Assembly (NCBI RefSeq): GCF_006494425.1
Contig: NZ_VHIV01000006.1
Coordinates: 1-64,000 of the forward strand
DNA from: Bacillus dicomae
Lineage (GTDB): Bacteria > Bacillota > Bacilli > Bacillales > Bacillaceae_G
Reading direction: 5' to 3'
DNA: 64,000 nt
A program made the position numbers and the translations under genes. Of the stretch, positions 36,877-46,018 are shown one piece after another (position 1 is the first letter of the stretch; every line of letters begins with the position of its first letter). Below the pieces are notes generated by a model. It searched no databases. It was not told the DNA's origin and saw only the letters and a program-made list of their open reading frames with translations.

Positions 36877-37995
36877 TGCATTCTTACCTTTTTCTATCGC
36901 TTGTTCGTACAGCTCTTTATGTTCTTTATATTCACTTGGCACAAAATTCTTATAGAAGAATGCAAGCCAACTGTCTCCCTTTTTATATCCTTCTTCTCGA
37001 ATGTCGGCCGCTTTGTTATTCGATTTGAATCCTTCAATAAACCATTTTTTTAACGATTCATTCTTTTCATATTTAGCAGGTACCTTTAAATCATAGTTTT
37101 CAAACGCATACTTATAACCAGCCTTTTCTGCAGATTTTTTTGCAGACTTATACCCTTTCTCATACGCTGTTTCGTATGCTTTCACATATACATCTTTCTC
37201 ACTATTTCCAGGTTTCTTTTCAGCCAGTTTCCCTCCAGCTTTTTCTCCTAGTTCAGCTTGCTCTTTTTCAATTTTTTCTGTTCTTTCTTTATTCCCTACA
37301 TTAAAACCTTCTGCAAAGTTCGGCTTAAACTCAGGAGCTACTTGACTATCGTCCATCTTCTCTTGTGCTAAACCTTGTTCTTTTCCTTTATCAAAATGTG
37401 TTTTCTTCTGCTCTTCTAATGACCAAGATGCAGCATAAGCAGTTTTAAATGCTTCTTTATATGTATCTGATTTTCCAGCTAAATGTGATTCCGTATCATT
37501 TTTCCCTGCTTTAAAATCAATTTCTCCATCTTTTTGTCCCTCAAGCTGTCCTTTTTCCATATCAGCTTGACGCTGCGCTTCCTCTCGCTTACGTGCCTCT
37601 TCTGCTTTTCTTTGTTCCTCGGCTACACGTTGACGCTCCTCTTCAGCTTTACGTTGCTCTTCTGCCGCACGTTGTTTCTCTTCCTCTGCCTTACGCTGTG
37701 CTTCTGCTTCACGTTGTTTTTCAGCCTCTGCATTGCGCTGTGTTGCTGCTTTTCTTTCAGCTTCTACAGCACCATTATTATTTTGACTAGGAGCTGGACT
37801 CGTTACACCACTACTAGAAGCTGGTTTATTGTGATAATGATATTCCCCGTACTGTAATCCCCATTTTTCACAATTTGTACGACATGTATGCCCACCATTA
37901 GCATCTGTACGCCCTGGATGCGCATAGGCTGAAATTGGAGCTACCAATAATGCTACACTTGTTGTTAAAAGAAGTTTCTTCGCCTGTTGTTTCAC
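36874..37995 (-). CDS. Exported YHYH-domain protein with charged repeat region
   Basis: 373 residues from a GTG start behind TTGGGAGGAA. Signal peptide (LLLTTSVALLVAPISAYA), then a YHYH domain containing HPGRTDANGGHTCRTNCEKWGLQYGEYHYHN. Residues about 85-155 are an Ala/Glu/Arg/Lys/Gln repeat (units like AEEQRKAEEERQR) predicted as a long helix. The C-terminal half has repeated FxxGYxxG/A(Y)xxA motifs (EAFKTAYAASW, EAFNVGNKER-like, KGYKSAKKSAEKAGYKYA). A surface or wall protein; function unknown. No LPXTG despite the sortase gene downstream. Confidence 0.7.
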   Translation of the reverse strand: MKQQAKKLLLTTSVALLVAPISAYAHPGRTDANGGHTCRTNCEKWGLQYGEYHYHNKPASSSGVTSPAPSQNNNGAVEAERKAATQRNAEAEKQREAEAQRKAEEEKQRAAEEQRKAEEERQRVAEEQRKAEEARKREEAQRQADMEKGQLEGQKDGEIDFKAGKNDTESHLAGKSDTYKEAFKTAYAASWSLEEQKKTHFDKGKEQGLAQEKMDDSQVAPEFKPNFAEGFNVGNKERTEKIEKEQAELGEKAGGKLAEKKPGNSEKDVYVKAYETAYEKGYKSAKKSAEKAGYKYAFENYDLKVPAKYEKNESLKKWFIEGFKSNNKAADIREEGYKKGDSWLAFFYKNFVPSEYKEHKELYEQAIEKGKNA

Positions 37996-38097
37996 TCTTG
38001 TTCCTCCCAAAATCTTGAATTCTAACTTCATTATACATAAATAGAAAAATACTTAAATACAAACTAAAATATTCTATCATTTCTCAACATTAGTAAA

Positions 38098-38135
38098 AAA
38101 AGAAGGTCAACTCTTTAAAGAGTTGACCTTCTTTT
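38098..38135 (-). terminator. Terminator of srtA
   Basis: AAAGAAGGTCAACTCTTT / AAAGAGTTGACCTTCTTT long perfect hairpin. Confidence 0.85.
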
Positions 38136-38768
38136 TTACTTCTTCGCCTTCGATCCTACTAAATCACCAGCAACAACATAACGTTTAGAATTATCTTTCA
38201 CAGATACACATGTAATAAGCGTTATCTCATCTTTCCCATGATCCTCAACAACTTCCCATTTATCAGGAGTTACTTCAGATACACCAGTAACCGCATATTC
38301 ATATTCGTTTTCATTATCATACAAATAAATTTTATCACCTTTTTTTAGAGACGCTATATCACTAAATAAAACACCTTTTTTAGACATGTTATGTCCTGCT
38401 AATGCATAATTCCCTTTTCCCATTACTTGATTTTCTTTTACTGTCGCTGCACCTGATAATAGGTTTTTCTCAGTAGAAGATTTTAAAACAGGAAGTTCTA
38501 CTGAAACACTTGGGATCGAAATACGACCAATTACTTGTTTCTTATCTAATGATGCATTCGCTACTTCTGCCAAGTCTGGCTGATTAATTTTCGAAGCATC
38601 TACAAATTCCGTCTCATGCTTTTCATAATCCATCTTTTGAACAGCCTGTACATTTTCAGTCTGTTTCTTTTCAGCCTGGTATCCATCATAAAATGGCTTT
38701 CCGATTAACACACCACCTACAACAAATAGAAGGATTGCTACTATACTATAAATTCTTTGCTTATTCAT
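38136..38768 (-). CDS. srtA: Sortase A
   Basis: 210 residues from the ATG after AAAGGAAT. One N-terminal membrane anchor (IVAILLFVVGGVLIGKPFY) and the class-A sortase barrel. Catalytic His126 (LAGHNMS), Cys187 (TLITCVS) and Arg196 (SKRYVV) are in the positions known for B. anthracis SrtA. It covalently attaches LPXTG-type proteins to the peptidoglycan outside the cell. No LPXTG substrate is encoded in this window. Monocistronic. Confidence 0.93.
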   Translation of the reverse strand: MNKQRIYSIVAILLFVVGGVLIGKPFYDGYQAEKKQTENVQAVQKMDYEKHETEFVDASKINQPDLAEVANASLDKKQVIGRISIPSVSVELPVLKSSTEKNLLSGAATVKENQVMGKGNYALAGHNMSKKGVLFSDIASLKKGDKIYLYDNENEYEYAVTGVSEVTPDKWEVVEDHGKDEITLITCVSVKDNSKRYVVAGDLVGSKAKK

Positions 38769-38848
38769 ATACAATTCCTTTCCCTTACAAAATCTTACTC
38801 TATATAAAATGATAAGATAATATTGCTATATGTACAAGTATAAGCTGA

Positions 38849-38887
38849 AAAGAAACCTTCTTGCCGGTGCAAGAAGGTTTCTTTTTA
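38849..38887 (-). terminator. Terminator of the second XRE/membrane cassette
   Basis: AAAGAAACCTTCTTGC-CGGT-GCAAGAAGGTTTCTTT hairpin abutting the stop of the membrane protein. Confidence 0.85.
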
Positions 38888-39358
38888 AGCTAATTTATTT
38901 CTGTATAGAGATATGTGGAATACTGTCATTTGAATTAAATAAATCAAATACACAACATATAAAGGGTATGCCGAAATATATAAATTTGCTACAGGTGTAA
39001 ATATTAATAATCCTAGTGCACAAGGTAATACAAACCATAATGATACAAATGTTGTGCGGCATGCTCTATCTGTAATATCCTTCTCCCGTTCATCCTCTTG
39101 GGGAAATAATAAAGGATATAATCGCAATGATGATTTGTTATATTTCTTTTTATGCAATCTTTTAAAATACGCTAATATGATAGCTACAATAAATATTAAT
39201 ACAACAGGTGTCAAACTCATTGTTATTTTAGATGGTAAACTCTCATTTTTAATAACATCAGCAAACTGTATATAAAAATCATAAAACTCTACGAATGCCC
39301 AACATGCCAATACACTGTAAAATAAATTTATAATATACGAAGCAATAATTCTATTCAT
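38885..39358 (-). CDS. Four-helix membrane protein paired with XRE regulator (second copy of the cassette type)
   Basis: 157 residues: two helices (about 5-25, 48-66), a cytoplasmic loop with PQEDEREKDITDRA, then two or three helices. The DER motif and the position directly after a short XRE regulator parallel the cassette at 26551-27184, although sequence similarity outside the motif is low. The start ATG overlaps the regulator stop by eight bases. Function unknown; DUF2178-like. Confidence 0.65.
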   Translation of the reverse strand: MNRIIASYIINLFYSVLACWAFVEFYDFYIQFADVIKNESLPSKITMSLTPVVLIFIVAIILAYFKRLHKKKYNKSSLRLYPLLFPQEDEREKDITDRACRTTFVSLWFVLPCALGLLIFTPVANLYISAYPLYVVYLIYLIQMTVFHISLYRNKLA

Positions 39359-39569
39359 CCTCTTTCCCCTCCTTATTTAAAACAAACACATCTTCCATCT
39401 TTAGCTCGAATACATCGCAAATCGTAAGTGCTAATAACAATGAAGGAACGTAATCCCCTTTTTCAATTGCAGCGATTGTTTGTCTTGTCACTCCAACCTT
39501 TTCTGCTAATACACTTTGCGAAAAATTAAACCGAGCTCTTAATTCCTTCACTCTATTTAAAATGGTCAA
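39351..39569 (-). CDS. Small XRE-family transcriptional regulator (second cassette)
   Basis: 72 residues with a TTG start eight bases after GAGAGG; an in-frame GTG three codons upstream is too close to that site. One helix-turn-helix (FSQSVLAEKVGVTRQTIAAIEKGDYVPSLLLALTI) plus an acidic tail. Shares LAEKVGVTRQTI with the regulator at 26984. Probably represses its own two-gene unit. Confidence 0.82.
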   Translation of the reverse strand: MTILNRVKELRARFNFSQSVLAEKVGVTRQTIAAIEKGDYVPSLLLALTICDVFELKMEDVFVLNKEGKEDE

Positions 39570-39639
39570 TTTTACCACCTCTCACCATCATTGTATGCTA
39601 TCCCTAACAAAATGTAAACTCAACTTAACATTATTTTCA

Positions 39640-39677
39640 CAAAAAAATCCAACTTTACGTATTGTAAAGTTGGATTA
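39640..39677 (-). terminator. Terminator of the 3D-domain protein gene
   Basis: ATCCAACTTTAC-GTATT-GTAAAGTTGGAT hairpin and minus-strand T-run. Confidence 0.85.
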
Positions 39678-39681
39678 CGCT

Positions 39682-40944
39682 TTAGTTTAAAATTGTAACT
39701 TTAACATTTTTTCTGCCCCAATTACTAGATGAAGCTTTATCTGGCATTAAAACATCGATTTTGTGACCTTTAATCGCGCCACCAGTATCTGCTGCAATTG
39801 CAATTCCATATCCTTCAACATTTACAGTAGATCCTAATGGAATAACAGATGGATCCACCGCAATTAATTTCATTCCTGGATTTGCAGTTAGATTATAGCC
39901 TCCCCATGCAGAGTATACTTGTTGACCTGGTGCATAGCCATTTTCACCTGGATCTGCTGTATAAGCTGTTGCATGTACATAGATTTCTCTTCCACCAGCA
40001 GTTGGCTTAGAAGGTTGTACAGGTTCTACCTTCGAATTATTATTAGCTACAGGTTCAGCTGGTTTACTAGCTTGTTCTTGCTTTTTCTTTTCAGCAACTT
40101 CCGCCTGTGCCTTAGCTAAAGCTTCTTGCTCAGCCTTTGCAGCTGCTTCTGCTTTTGCACGCTCTTCTGCTGCAATTCTTGCTGCTTCTTGCTCACGAGC
40201 AATTGTTTCTTGTACTGCCTTCATATTTGATTCAATTTTAGCTTTCTCTTCTGCTGCTAAATTAAGTTGGCTTGCAACCTGATTATATTTAGCTTGAACC
40301 GTTTGTAAGTTATCTTGACGCTTTTTCAAGTTATCTTGCAACTCAGCTTGTGCTTTTGCTAATTTTTGTTTGTCTACTACTAAAGATGCTTCTTTTTCAT
40401 CAATTGTTTTCTTGTCCGCTTCAATTTGACGAAGATCTTGTTCTTGTAGACGTAAAATTTCTTTATCAGCTTCTAAAATAGTAGAAACTGCATTCATACG
40501 TTGTAAGAAATCTGCAAAGTTTTTTGACTCTACTACAACTTCTACTACTAAACTTGTATTTGAACTGTTTTGAACAGAAACCATACGTTTTCTCATAATA
40601 TCCTTACGAGCAAGGACTTTATCCTCTAAAACGACAATTTCATTCTTTTTTTGCTCAATCTGCTTATGTGTTTCATCGATTTTACGTTGAATAGCAGCTT
40701 GATCCTCTTTATTTTTTGCAATTGTATTATTTAAATTATGTAGTTCGTTTTCGATACCTTGAATTTCTTTACTAACAGCTTGCTTCTCTTGCTCTTTCTT
40801 CTGCATTTCTGCATCGTTTTGCTGCAATTGCTGTTGCATGTTGTTAAGTTTCTCGTCGTTTGACTCTGCTTTTACAGCGACTGTACTAGAAAGACCGATA
40901 ATTCCTGCTAATACTAGACTACTGATTCGCTTAAAATAGTTCAT
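39682..40944 (-). CDS. Secreted coiled-coil 3D-domain cell-wall protein
   Basis: 420 residues. Signal peptide (SLVLAGIIGLSSTVAVKA), long CwlO/PcsB-like coiled coil (about 30-270), Ala/Glu-rich linker to about 310, then a C-terminal 3D domain with conserved aspartates (TADPGENG; AADTGGAIKGHKIDVLMPD), the fold of MltA-type lytic transglycosylases and YocH/YabE. Likely a wall-remodelling or resuscitation-promoting-type enzyme. No LysM or SH3 wall-binding domain, unlike related B. cereus EntA-C proteins. ATG preceded by AAGGGAG. Confidence 0.8.
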   Translation of the reverse strand: MNYFKRISSLVLAGIIGLSSTVAVKAESNDEKLNNMQQQLQQNDAEMQKKEQEKQAVSKEIQGIENELHNLNNTIAKNKEDQAAIQRKIDETHKQIEQKKNEIVVLEDKVLARKDIMRKRMVSVQNSSNTSLVVEVVVESKNFADFLQRMNAVSTILEADKEILRLQEQDLRQIEADKKTIDEKEASLVVDKQKLAKAQAELQDNLKKRQDNLQTVQAKYNQVASQLNLAAEEKAKIESNMKAVQETIAREQEAARIAAEERAKAEAAAKAEQEALAKAQAEVAEKKKQEQASKPAEPVANNNSKVEPVQPSKPTAGGREIYVHATAYTADPGENGYAPGQQVYSAWGGYNLTANPGMKLIAVDPSVIPLGSTVNVEGYGIAIAADTGGAIKGHKIDVLMPDKASSSNWGRKNVKVTILN

Positions 40945-41164
40945 AATCCGACTCCCTTCTTATACAGTTATACATGATTTATTTTACAGTTTGTTTACAA
41001 TACCATTAAATACAGTTTATTTTTCATGACGAAAAAAAGGGAATTATGCATAAAATGTAATAGATTCTTAAATATTTAACAATTCCTATATTTAAAAATT
41101 ATAAAAGATGCTAAAATCCAAATATAGAGAAAATATAACTTCTAAAGGCGGTTGAAATAAATAT

Positions 41165-42109
41165 ATGTTTACTCAAAAGAAATCACTCCAACATAAAATT
41201 GAGCAATTAGAAAATCGTATACAGGAACTAGAAGCAGAATTAAAACAAAAAGATATCGAACAACAAGAGACCATTTCTTCTATCCACGATCGTGTACAAA
41301 GCGTTATTCAAGAGCATCAACTTGTAAATAACCAGCACAATACACTTCAAAATTTAGTTCAACAATTGAGCTCATGTTTCGAAAATGTTTCAACACGTAC
41401 TACACATTCCAATGAATTGAATAACGAAATGTTACAAAAAGAACAAAGCTTAATTCAATCTATTGAAGAAATCATTGATTGCTCTAATGAAGGAAAAGAA
41501 TCTGTCCACCGTTTACTTATTGTAATTAACAAATTAGGTGAACAATCTCAGCGCACGTCTAATAGTATGAATCATTTAAGTGAACGCTCAAAAGAAATCG
41601 AGCAAATTGTAGAAGTCATTCAAAACATTGCAGCACAAACAAATTTACTTGCTTTAAATGCAAGTATTGAAGCTGCGCGTGCTGGAGAGCATGGTAAAGG
41701 ATTCGCTGTCGTTGCCAATGAAGTAAGAAAACTAGCCGAAAGTACAGCCGAAAGTACAAAAAACATCGGCAACTTAACGAAAAAAATTCAAGAAGAAATT
41801 GAAAAAGCATACGATAACACAAAAGATAATTTGCATTTAGTCGATGAAGGTGTAGAAATGAGTGCCGACACAAACGCTAGAATTGAAAATATTTTAATTA
41901 TGATTCAAACGTTACAAAACGGTGCTACAAATGTTATTAAAGCTATTGAAAATCAAAAATCTTGTAATGATGATATATTACGAGAATTCGCTAATACACA
42001 ACAAATGTTCCAAAAATTAAATACTACTATTATGAATCATATTCATGATGCTGAGAAGGTCGATGTTCAATTAACGAAAAGTCTTGAAGAAACAGTAGTT
42101 TCTCATTAA
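41165..42109 (+). CDS. Soluble methyl-accepting chemotaxis-type signalling protein
   Basis: 314 residues, no membrane helix. N-terminal coiled coil (1-60), then a chemoreceptor signalling domain with the hairpin-tip sequence [34 protein letters not shown]. It should bind CheA/CheW in the cytoplasm. No sensor domain (PAS, globin, protoglobin) is visible, so it may sense via a partner or act as a cytoplasmic adaptor. The ribosome site is weak (AAAGGCGG, far from the ATG). Confidence 0.8.
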   Translation: MFTQKKSLQHKIEQLENRIQELEAELKQKDIEQQETISSIHDRVQSVIQEHQLVNNQHNTLQNLVQQLSSCFENVSTRTTHSNELNNEMLQKEQSLIQSIEEIIDCSNEGKESVHRLLIVINKLGEQSQRTSNSMNHLSERSKEIEQIVEVIQNIAAQTNLLALNASIEAARAGEHGKGFAVVANEVRKLAESTAESTKNIGNLTKKIQEEIEKAYDNTKDNLHLVDEGVEMSADTNARIENILIMIQTLQNGATNVIKAIENQKSCNDDILREFANTQQMFQKLNTTIMNHIHDAEKVDVQLTKSLEETVVSH

Positions 42110-42112
42110 TAA

Positions 42113-42148
42113 TAAAAATCCCTTATACTGTTATAAGGGATTTTTATT
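42113..42148 (+). terminator. Terminator of the chemoreceptor gene
   Basis: AAAATCCCTTATA-CTGT-TATAAGGGATTTTT. Confidence 0.85.
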
Positions 42149-42241
42149 ATATTTCGAATATTTATTTCTTCTCAATATTGATCCGTATCTTTGTTATAAT
42201 GGACAAGTTGTTTCTTTCGACTATTAAACAAGGAGGTTATT

Positions 42242-43054
42242 ATGGAACAATTTTACTACATTTTAAAATATTTAATTCTTGGTCTGTTCCAAGGACTAAC
42301 AGAACCAATTCCGATTTCTTCAAGCGGTCACCTCGTTTTAGCACAGCATTTGCTAGGACTAAAAATAGAAGGGTTTAGCTTCGAACTACTTGTTAATTCA
42401 GCTTCATTATTAGCTGTATTACTTATTTATAGAAATGATTTAATTCGTCTAACGAAGAATGGCCTATCTTATATATTTACAAGAGCAGAAGATGCGAAAT
42501 CAGATTTCTTCTTTATTATTTACCTTGTTATTGCGACCATTCCAGCAGGCGTTATTGGTGTTTTATTTAAAGATTACATCGATCAGTACTTAAAAGGTGT
42601 GAAGATGGTTGGGATTTCCCTTCTTATTACCGCTATCGGCCTTTGGATTATTAGAAACTTGCGTGGACGTAAAAATGATGGCGATCTTTCTATGAAAGAT
42701 GCAATCATCGTCGGATTAGCACAAGCTTGCGCACTAATTCCTGGAATAAGCCGCTCAGGTGCAACAATTGTAGCAGCGATGTTACTTGGTATGAAGCAGG
42801 AAACGGCTCTTCGTTTCTCATTCTTACTATATATCCCTGTTAGCTTAGGTGGTTTATTACTAAGTATTACAGACATTGCAAAAGATCCAAATCTAGATAC
42901 ATTATTCGTACCATATGTCGTTGCATTTATCGCAACATTTATCATGACATATATTTCGTTAAAATGGTTTATGAACATTATGGCAAAAGGAAATTTAAAA
43001 TATTTCTCTTTCTATTGCATTATCGTAGGTATACTTACTCTTATTTTCTTATAA
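42242..43054 (+). CDS. uppP: Undecaprenyl-diphosphate phosphatase (UppP/BacA)
   Basis: 270 residues, eight helices. Family motifs [10 protein letters not shown] (residues 21-30, with Glu21 and His30) and PGISRSGAT carry the catalytic residues. It recycles the lipid carrier of peptidoglycan synthesis by removing a phosphate on the outer face, and confers bacitracin resistance when abundant. Ribosome site AAGGAGG; a -10 TATAAT lies about 45 bases upstream. Flanked by terminators, hence monocistronic. Confidence 0.93.
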   Translation: MEQFYYILKYLILGLFQGLTEPIPISSSGHLVLAQHLLGLKIEGFSFELLVNSASLLAVLLIYRNDLIRLTKNGLSYIFTRAEDAKSDFFFIIYLVIATIPAGVIGVLFKDYIDQYLKGVKMVGISLLITAIGLWIIRNLRGRKNDGDLSMKDAIIVGLAQACALIPGISRSGATIVAAMLLGMKQETALRFSFLLYIPVSLGGLLLSITDIAKDPNLDTLFVPYVVAFIATFIMTYISLKWFMNIMAKGNLKYFSFYCIIVGILTLIFL

Positions 43055-43071
43055 AGTGAACCTTACAAATC

Positions 43072-43116
43072 GAAAAGCGAGTCATTCTATTAAACTAGGA
43101 TGACTCGCTTTTTTAT
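43072..43116 (+). terminator. Terminator of uppP
   Basis: AAAAGCGAGTCAT / ATGACTCGCTTTTTT stem. Confidence 0.85.
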
Positions 43117-43129
43117 ATCTTTATAATGA

Positions 43130-43168
43130 TAAAGCCCCTCTTACTTTTTGTACAGTAAGAGGGGCTCT
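43130..43168 (-). terminator. Terminator of the 67-residue protein gene
   Basis: AGCCCCTCTTACT / AGTAAGAGGGGCT hairpin directly after the minus-strand stop at 43170. Confidence 0.75.
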
Positions 43169-43169
43169 C

Positions 43170-43373
43170 TTATGCGTATACTTTCTTTTCTTGACAATAC
43201 AAACGAATAACATGTTTATTTTGTTGAAATACATCATGCGTTAGGCGGATAATAATAAAATTTCGTTTTGTTTGATCATCATGAACAAAAATCTGTTCTC
43301 CCTCTTGAAAACGCCACGCACTTTCAAAAGTTGTAATATGATTCCCACTTACAGAAAAAAGCTCATATCGCAT
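43170..43373 (-). CDS. Small conserved hypothetical protein
   Basis: 67 residues, soluble, alternating beta-like pattern (YELFSVSGNHITTFESAWRF; RNFIIIRLTHDVF). Good ribosome site GAGAGGGT and own terminator support that it is expressed. I do not recognise a family; no metal-binding or DNA-binding motif is obvious. Confidence 0.65.
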   Translation of the reverse strand: MRYELFSVSGNHITTFESAWRFQEGEQIFVHDDQTKRNFIIIRLTHDVFQQNKHVIRLYCQEKKVYA

Positions 43374-43545
43374 ATTTTGTACCCTCTCTCAACTTATAAT
43401 AATCATAATATCCTTATATTAAATTTAGTATAGCTTAATTTCATTAAAATTTATAATTTTTTCTATTTCAAAATATTTTAATTTTGTTTTAAGGTTCTTT
43501 TAACGTTATAATGATAAACGAATTTTCATTGAAAGGAGCTTCATT

Positions 43546-44697
43546 TTGACTGCATATTTATTTCCAGTAAAAACAGCATTTATTTTATTTCCTTTTTTAG
43601 CAATGTTTCTCTTAATACCTTTTTTAATATTTAACTACCGAAAGTATGGTTATTTAAATAAATGGCGTTCATTTATTTTGTACTCATTATTACTTTACTT
43701 ATTAAATGCCTATTTTCTTGTAATTTTGCCGTTACCACAAACATATGATACTTGTAGCCTACAACCGGCTAATACGCAGCACATGCAACTATCACCATTT
43801 TATTTCATACAAGAAATTAGTAATCATACTTCGGCAATTTTAACGAAACCAGCTACTTATTTCTACCTATTAAAAGAATCTGCGTTTTTACAAGTAGCAT
43901 TTAACGTTCTATTAACCGTTCCATTCGGTATTTACTTACGTTACTATTTCCGACGTAGTTTCTTACAAACAATTTGTATTTCTTTTTGTCTTTCACTCTT
44001 TTTCGAGCTAACACAAGTGACTGGACTATACGGTATATACAATTGTGCCTATCGCTTATTTGATATAGACGATCTGTTTTTAAATACATTAGGCGGCGTA
44101 ATTGGCTTTATCATTGCACCAATATTTACGTACTTCCTTCCAAAAGCAAACGAGTTAGATAGTCATATTGATTTAGAAACGAAACCAGTCGGATTCGTTC
44201 GTCGCTTTATTGCGATGCAAATTGATTGGATTTTCTTATCCATCGTTGTACCTGTCATTAAAAACAAAGGAAATTCTTTCTTTGTTTCTAATATTCAATC
44301 TTATACGAACATATACGAACTCATTTTCATAACGTGTTCGATCTTTATTTACTTTATTATCATTCCATACTTTACGAATGGAAAGACAATTGGTAAAGCA
44401 TTACTTCGTATTTACGTGAAAGGAAAATCAGATCGTATTACGTTGAAAGAGCTATTCATCCGTTACGGTATATTCTATTTCATTTTAGGCGGAATCAATT
44501 ATATTCTTTCTAGTAGCTCTATCTTAAATCTTAAAGAACCTTTAGTATTAGTAGTTATAGTATTATTCCAACTCGTAATTAACGGTCTATTCATTATTCA
44601 TGTGTTATTACATGTATTTAGTCGTGATAAGTTACTATTTTACGAGCGCATGAGTCAAACAAGAAATGCGATCATACTAAAAAAAGCTGACAAGTAA
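43546..44697 (+). CDS. VanZ-RDD fusion membrane protein
   Basis: 383 residues from a TTG start behind AAAGGAG. Residues 1-205 are a VanZ-like domain (five helices; FFELTQVTGLYGIYNCAYRLFDIDDLFLNTLGGVIG is the VanZ signature region). Residues 220-383 are an RDD domain (VRRFIAMQIDWIFLSI; FTNGKTIGKALLRIYV). VanZ proteins are linked to teicoplanin/lipoglycopeptide tolerance, RDD proteins to unknown or Na+/H+-antiport functions. The gene is flanked by a terminator shared with the convergent oxidase gene. Confidence 0.8.
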   Translation: MTAYLFPVKTAFILFPFLAMFLLIPFLIFNYRKYGYLNKWRSFILYSLLLYLLNAYFLVILPLPQTYDTCSLQPANTQHMQLSPFYFIQEISNHTSAILTKPATYFYLLKESAFLQVAFNVLLTVPFGIYLRYYFRRSFLQTICISFCLSLFFELTQVTGLYGIYNCAYRLFDIDDLFLNTLGGVIGFIIAPIFTYFLPKANELDSHIDLETKPVGFVRRFIAMQIDWIFLSIVVPVIKNKGNSFFVSNIQSYTNIYELIFITCSIFIYFIIIPYFTNGKTIGKALLRIYVKGKSDRITLKELFIRYGIFYFILGGINYILSSSSILNLKEPLVLVVIVLFQLVINGLFIIHVLLHVFSRDKLLFYERMSQTRNAIILKKADK

Positions 44698-44718
44698 TAC
44701 TTTGTCAGCTTTTTTTCA
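44680..44718. terminator. Bidirectional terminator
   Basis: AAAAAGCTGACAA / TTTGTCAGCTTTTTTT between convergent VanZ-RDD and FAD-oxidase genes; overlaps the end of the first. Confidence 0.85.
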
Positions 44719-46018
44719 TAATCGTAAATAATTTTTCTGTGTAAGGGTTTGAAAACATTTCTGCTTCATCTAATGACTTTCTCACCTTTAGAAATGAATG
44801 CAATTCTGGATAGATATTTTGTAATTTTTCGTACGTTAACGTATGCATTTTCCCCCAATGCGGGCGTCCTGCATACTTTAGAAAAATTTTCTCCACCTCC
44901 CCAAAATAAGCAGCATACTTCATACCTTTATACATATGAACAGCTATATACGCTGAATCCCTTCCGTACGCTGGACTGAGCCATATGTCATCCCTTTTCA
45001 CATAACGACATTCAATTGGGAAGTGCACTTTATACTTTTTCTTTTCAATAAGGTTTGAAATTTCTTCTACAACGGCCCGCATATACTCTGAAGGAACACT
45101 ATACTCCATTTCATAAAATGGAACCGCACGCGATGTAGCAAATACTTCATAACTTGGACCAATTATTTTTGTATTCGGTACAGCTTTAGCTGATAATCGA
45201 CTTACTCCTTTACTTATAGAAGGAAACCATTTACATCCTTTAGATAACAAAGAAAACATCTTATTTTCAAGCAACTCTACCTTTAGTTTATGCCATTTCA
45301 AATCACTTTTTTTACCCGTTGTTTCGTTGGTAAATTTCACTTGCACTTCATCTGAATAAGGAAAAACAAAAAATTCAAAGTGGCGATTCTTCTTATATTC
45401 TTCTAATTTGTTCATTACAGTAGATAATGACTGTTTTTCACTTTCATACACAAGTGAATACGCCCTGATAACTTTCAATTTTATCTTTACAATAATACCT
45501 AGCATCCCAAGCGACAACTGAAAGGCTCTCCAATATTCCACATTCTCCGTTTCTGAACAAACTATACTCTCACCTGTAGATAAAACTGCGGTAACCCCTA
45601 TAACTTGTGTTGATAAACTCCCAAAGGTAACACCTGTCCCATGCGTCCCCGTACTAATTGCTCCTGCAATAGATTGCGAATCAATATCCCCTAAATTCTC
45701 TTGTGCATAACCTTCTTCTTCAAGTAACTTCCCTAAATCATGTAGCTTTGTTCCTGCCCATACTTCGGCAACCATCTTCTCCTCATCAATATTCACAATG
45801 CCCTTCAATTCATCTAAAGAAACTAAAATTTCTTCCGTTTGCACAAGGGGTGTAAACGAATGCCCTGAACCGACAACACGAATTTTCTTCCCCTTTTTTC
45901 TTGCAAGCTCCACAACTTCTACTACATCTTGTGCACTTTCTGGATACATCGTATAATGCGGTGTTCCTTCTACATTCCCTGTCCAATTTCTCCATTTTTG
46001 TCCCTTTATAGAAAGCAT
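44705..46018 (-). CDS. FAD-linked aldonolactone/alditol oxidase family protein
   Basis: 437 residues. N-terminal FAD_binding_4 domain with VVGSGHSFTPL, whose histidine is the usual covalent FAD attachment site, and GTHGTGVTFGSLSTQV. C-terminal ALO domain with the signature GRPHWGKMHTL. Relatives oxidise sugar-acid lactones (gulono-, arabinono-lactone) or alditols (xylitol, sorbitol) with oxygen, giving hydrogen peroxide. The start ATG lies inside the end of the upstream PLP-enzyme gene (13-base overlap), so the two enzymes probably work together. Substrate unknown. Confidence 0.85.
   Translation of the reverse strand: MLSIKGQKWRNWTGNVEGTPHYTMYPESAQDVVEVVELARKKGKKIRVVGSGHSFTPLVQTEEILVSLDELKGIVNIDEEKMVAEVWAGTKLHDLGKLLEEEGYAQENLGDIDSQSIAGAISTGTHGTGVTFGSLSTQVIGVTAVLSTGESIVCSETENVEYWRAFQLSLGMLGIIVKIKLKVIRAYSLVYESEKQSLSTVMNKLEEYKKNRHFEFFVFPYSDEVQVKFTNETTGKKSDLKWHKLKVELLENKMFSLLSKGCKWFPSISKGVSRLSAKAVPNTKIIGPSYEVFATSRAVPFYEMEYSVPSEYMRAVVEEISNLIEKKKYKVHFPIECRYVKRDDIWLSPAYGRDSAYIAVHMYKGMKYAAYFGEVEKIFLKYAGRPHWGKMHTLTYEKLQNIYPELHSFLKVRKSLDEAEMFSNPYTEKLFTIMKKS

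Noticed and set aside
42178-42378. 66-codon frame overlapping the uppP start
   Set aside because: Out-of-frame shadow of uppP; uppP has the ribosome site and family motifs.
43170-43373. 67-residue ORF as a shadow of another gene
   Set aside because: There is no overlapping gene, and it has its own ribosome site and terminator, so it was kept as a gene.
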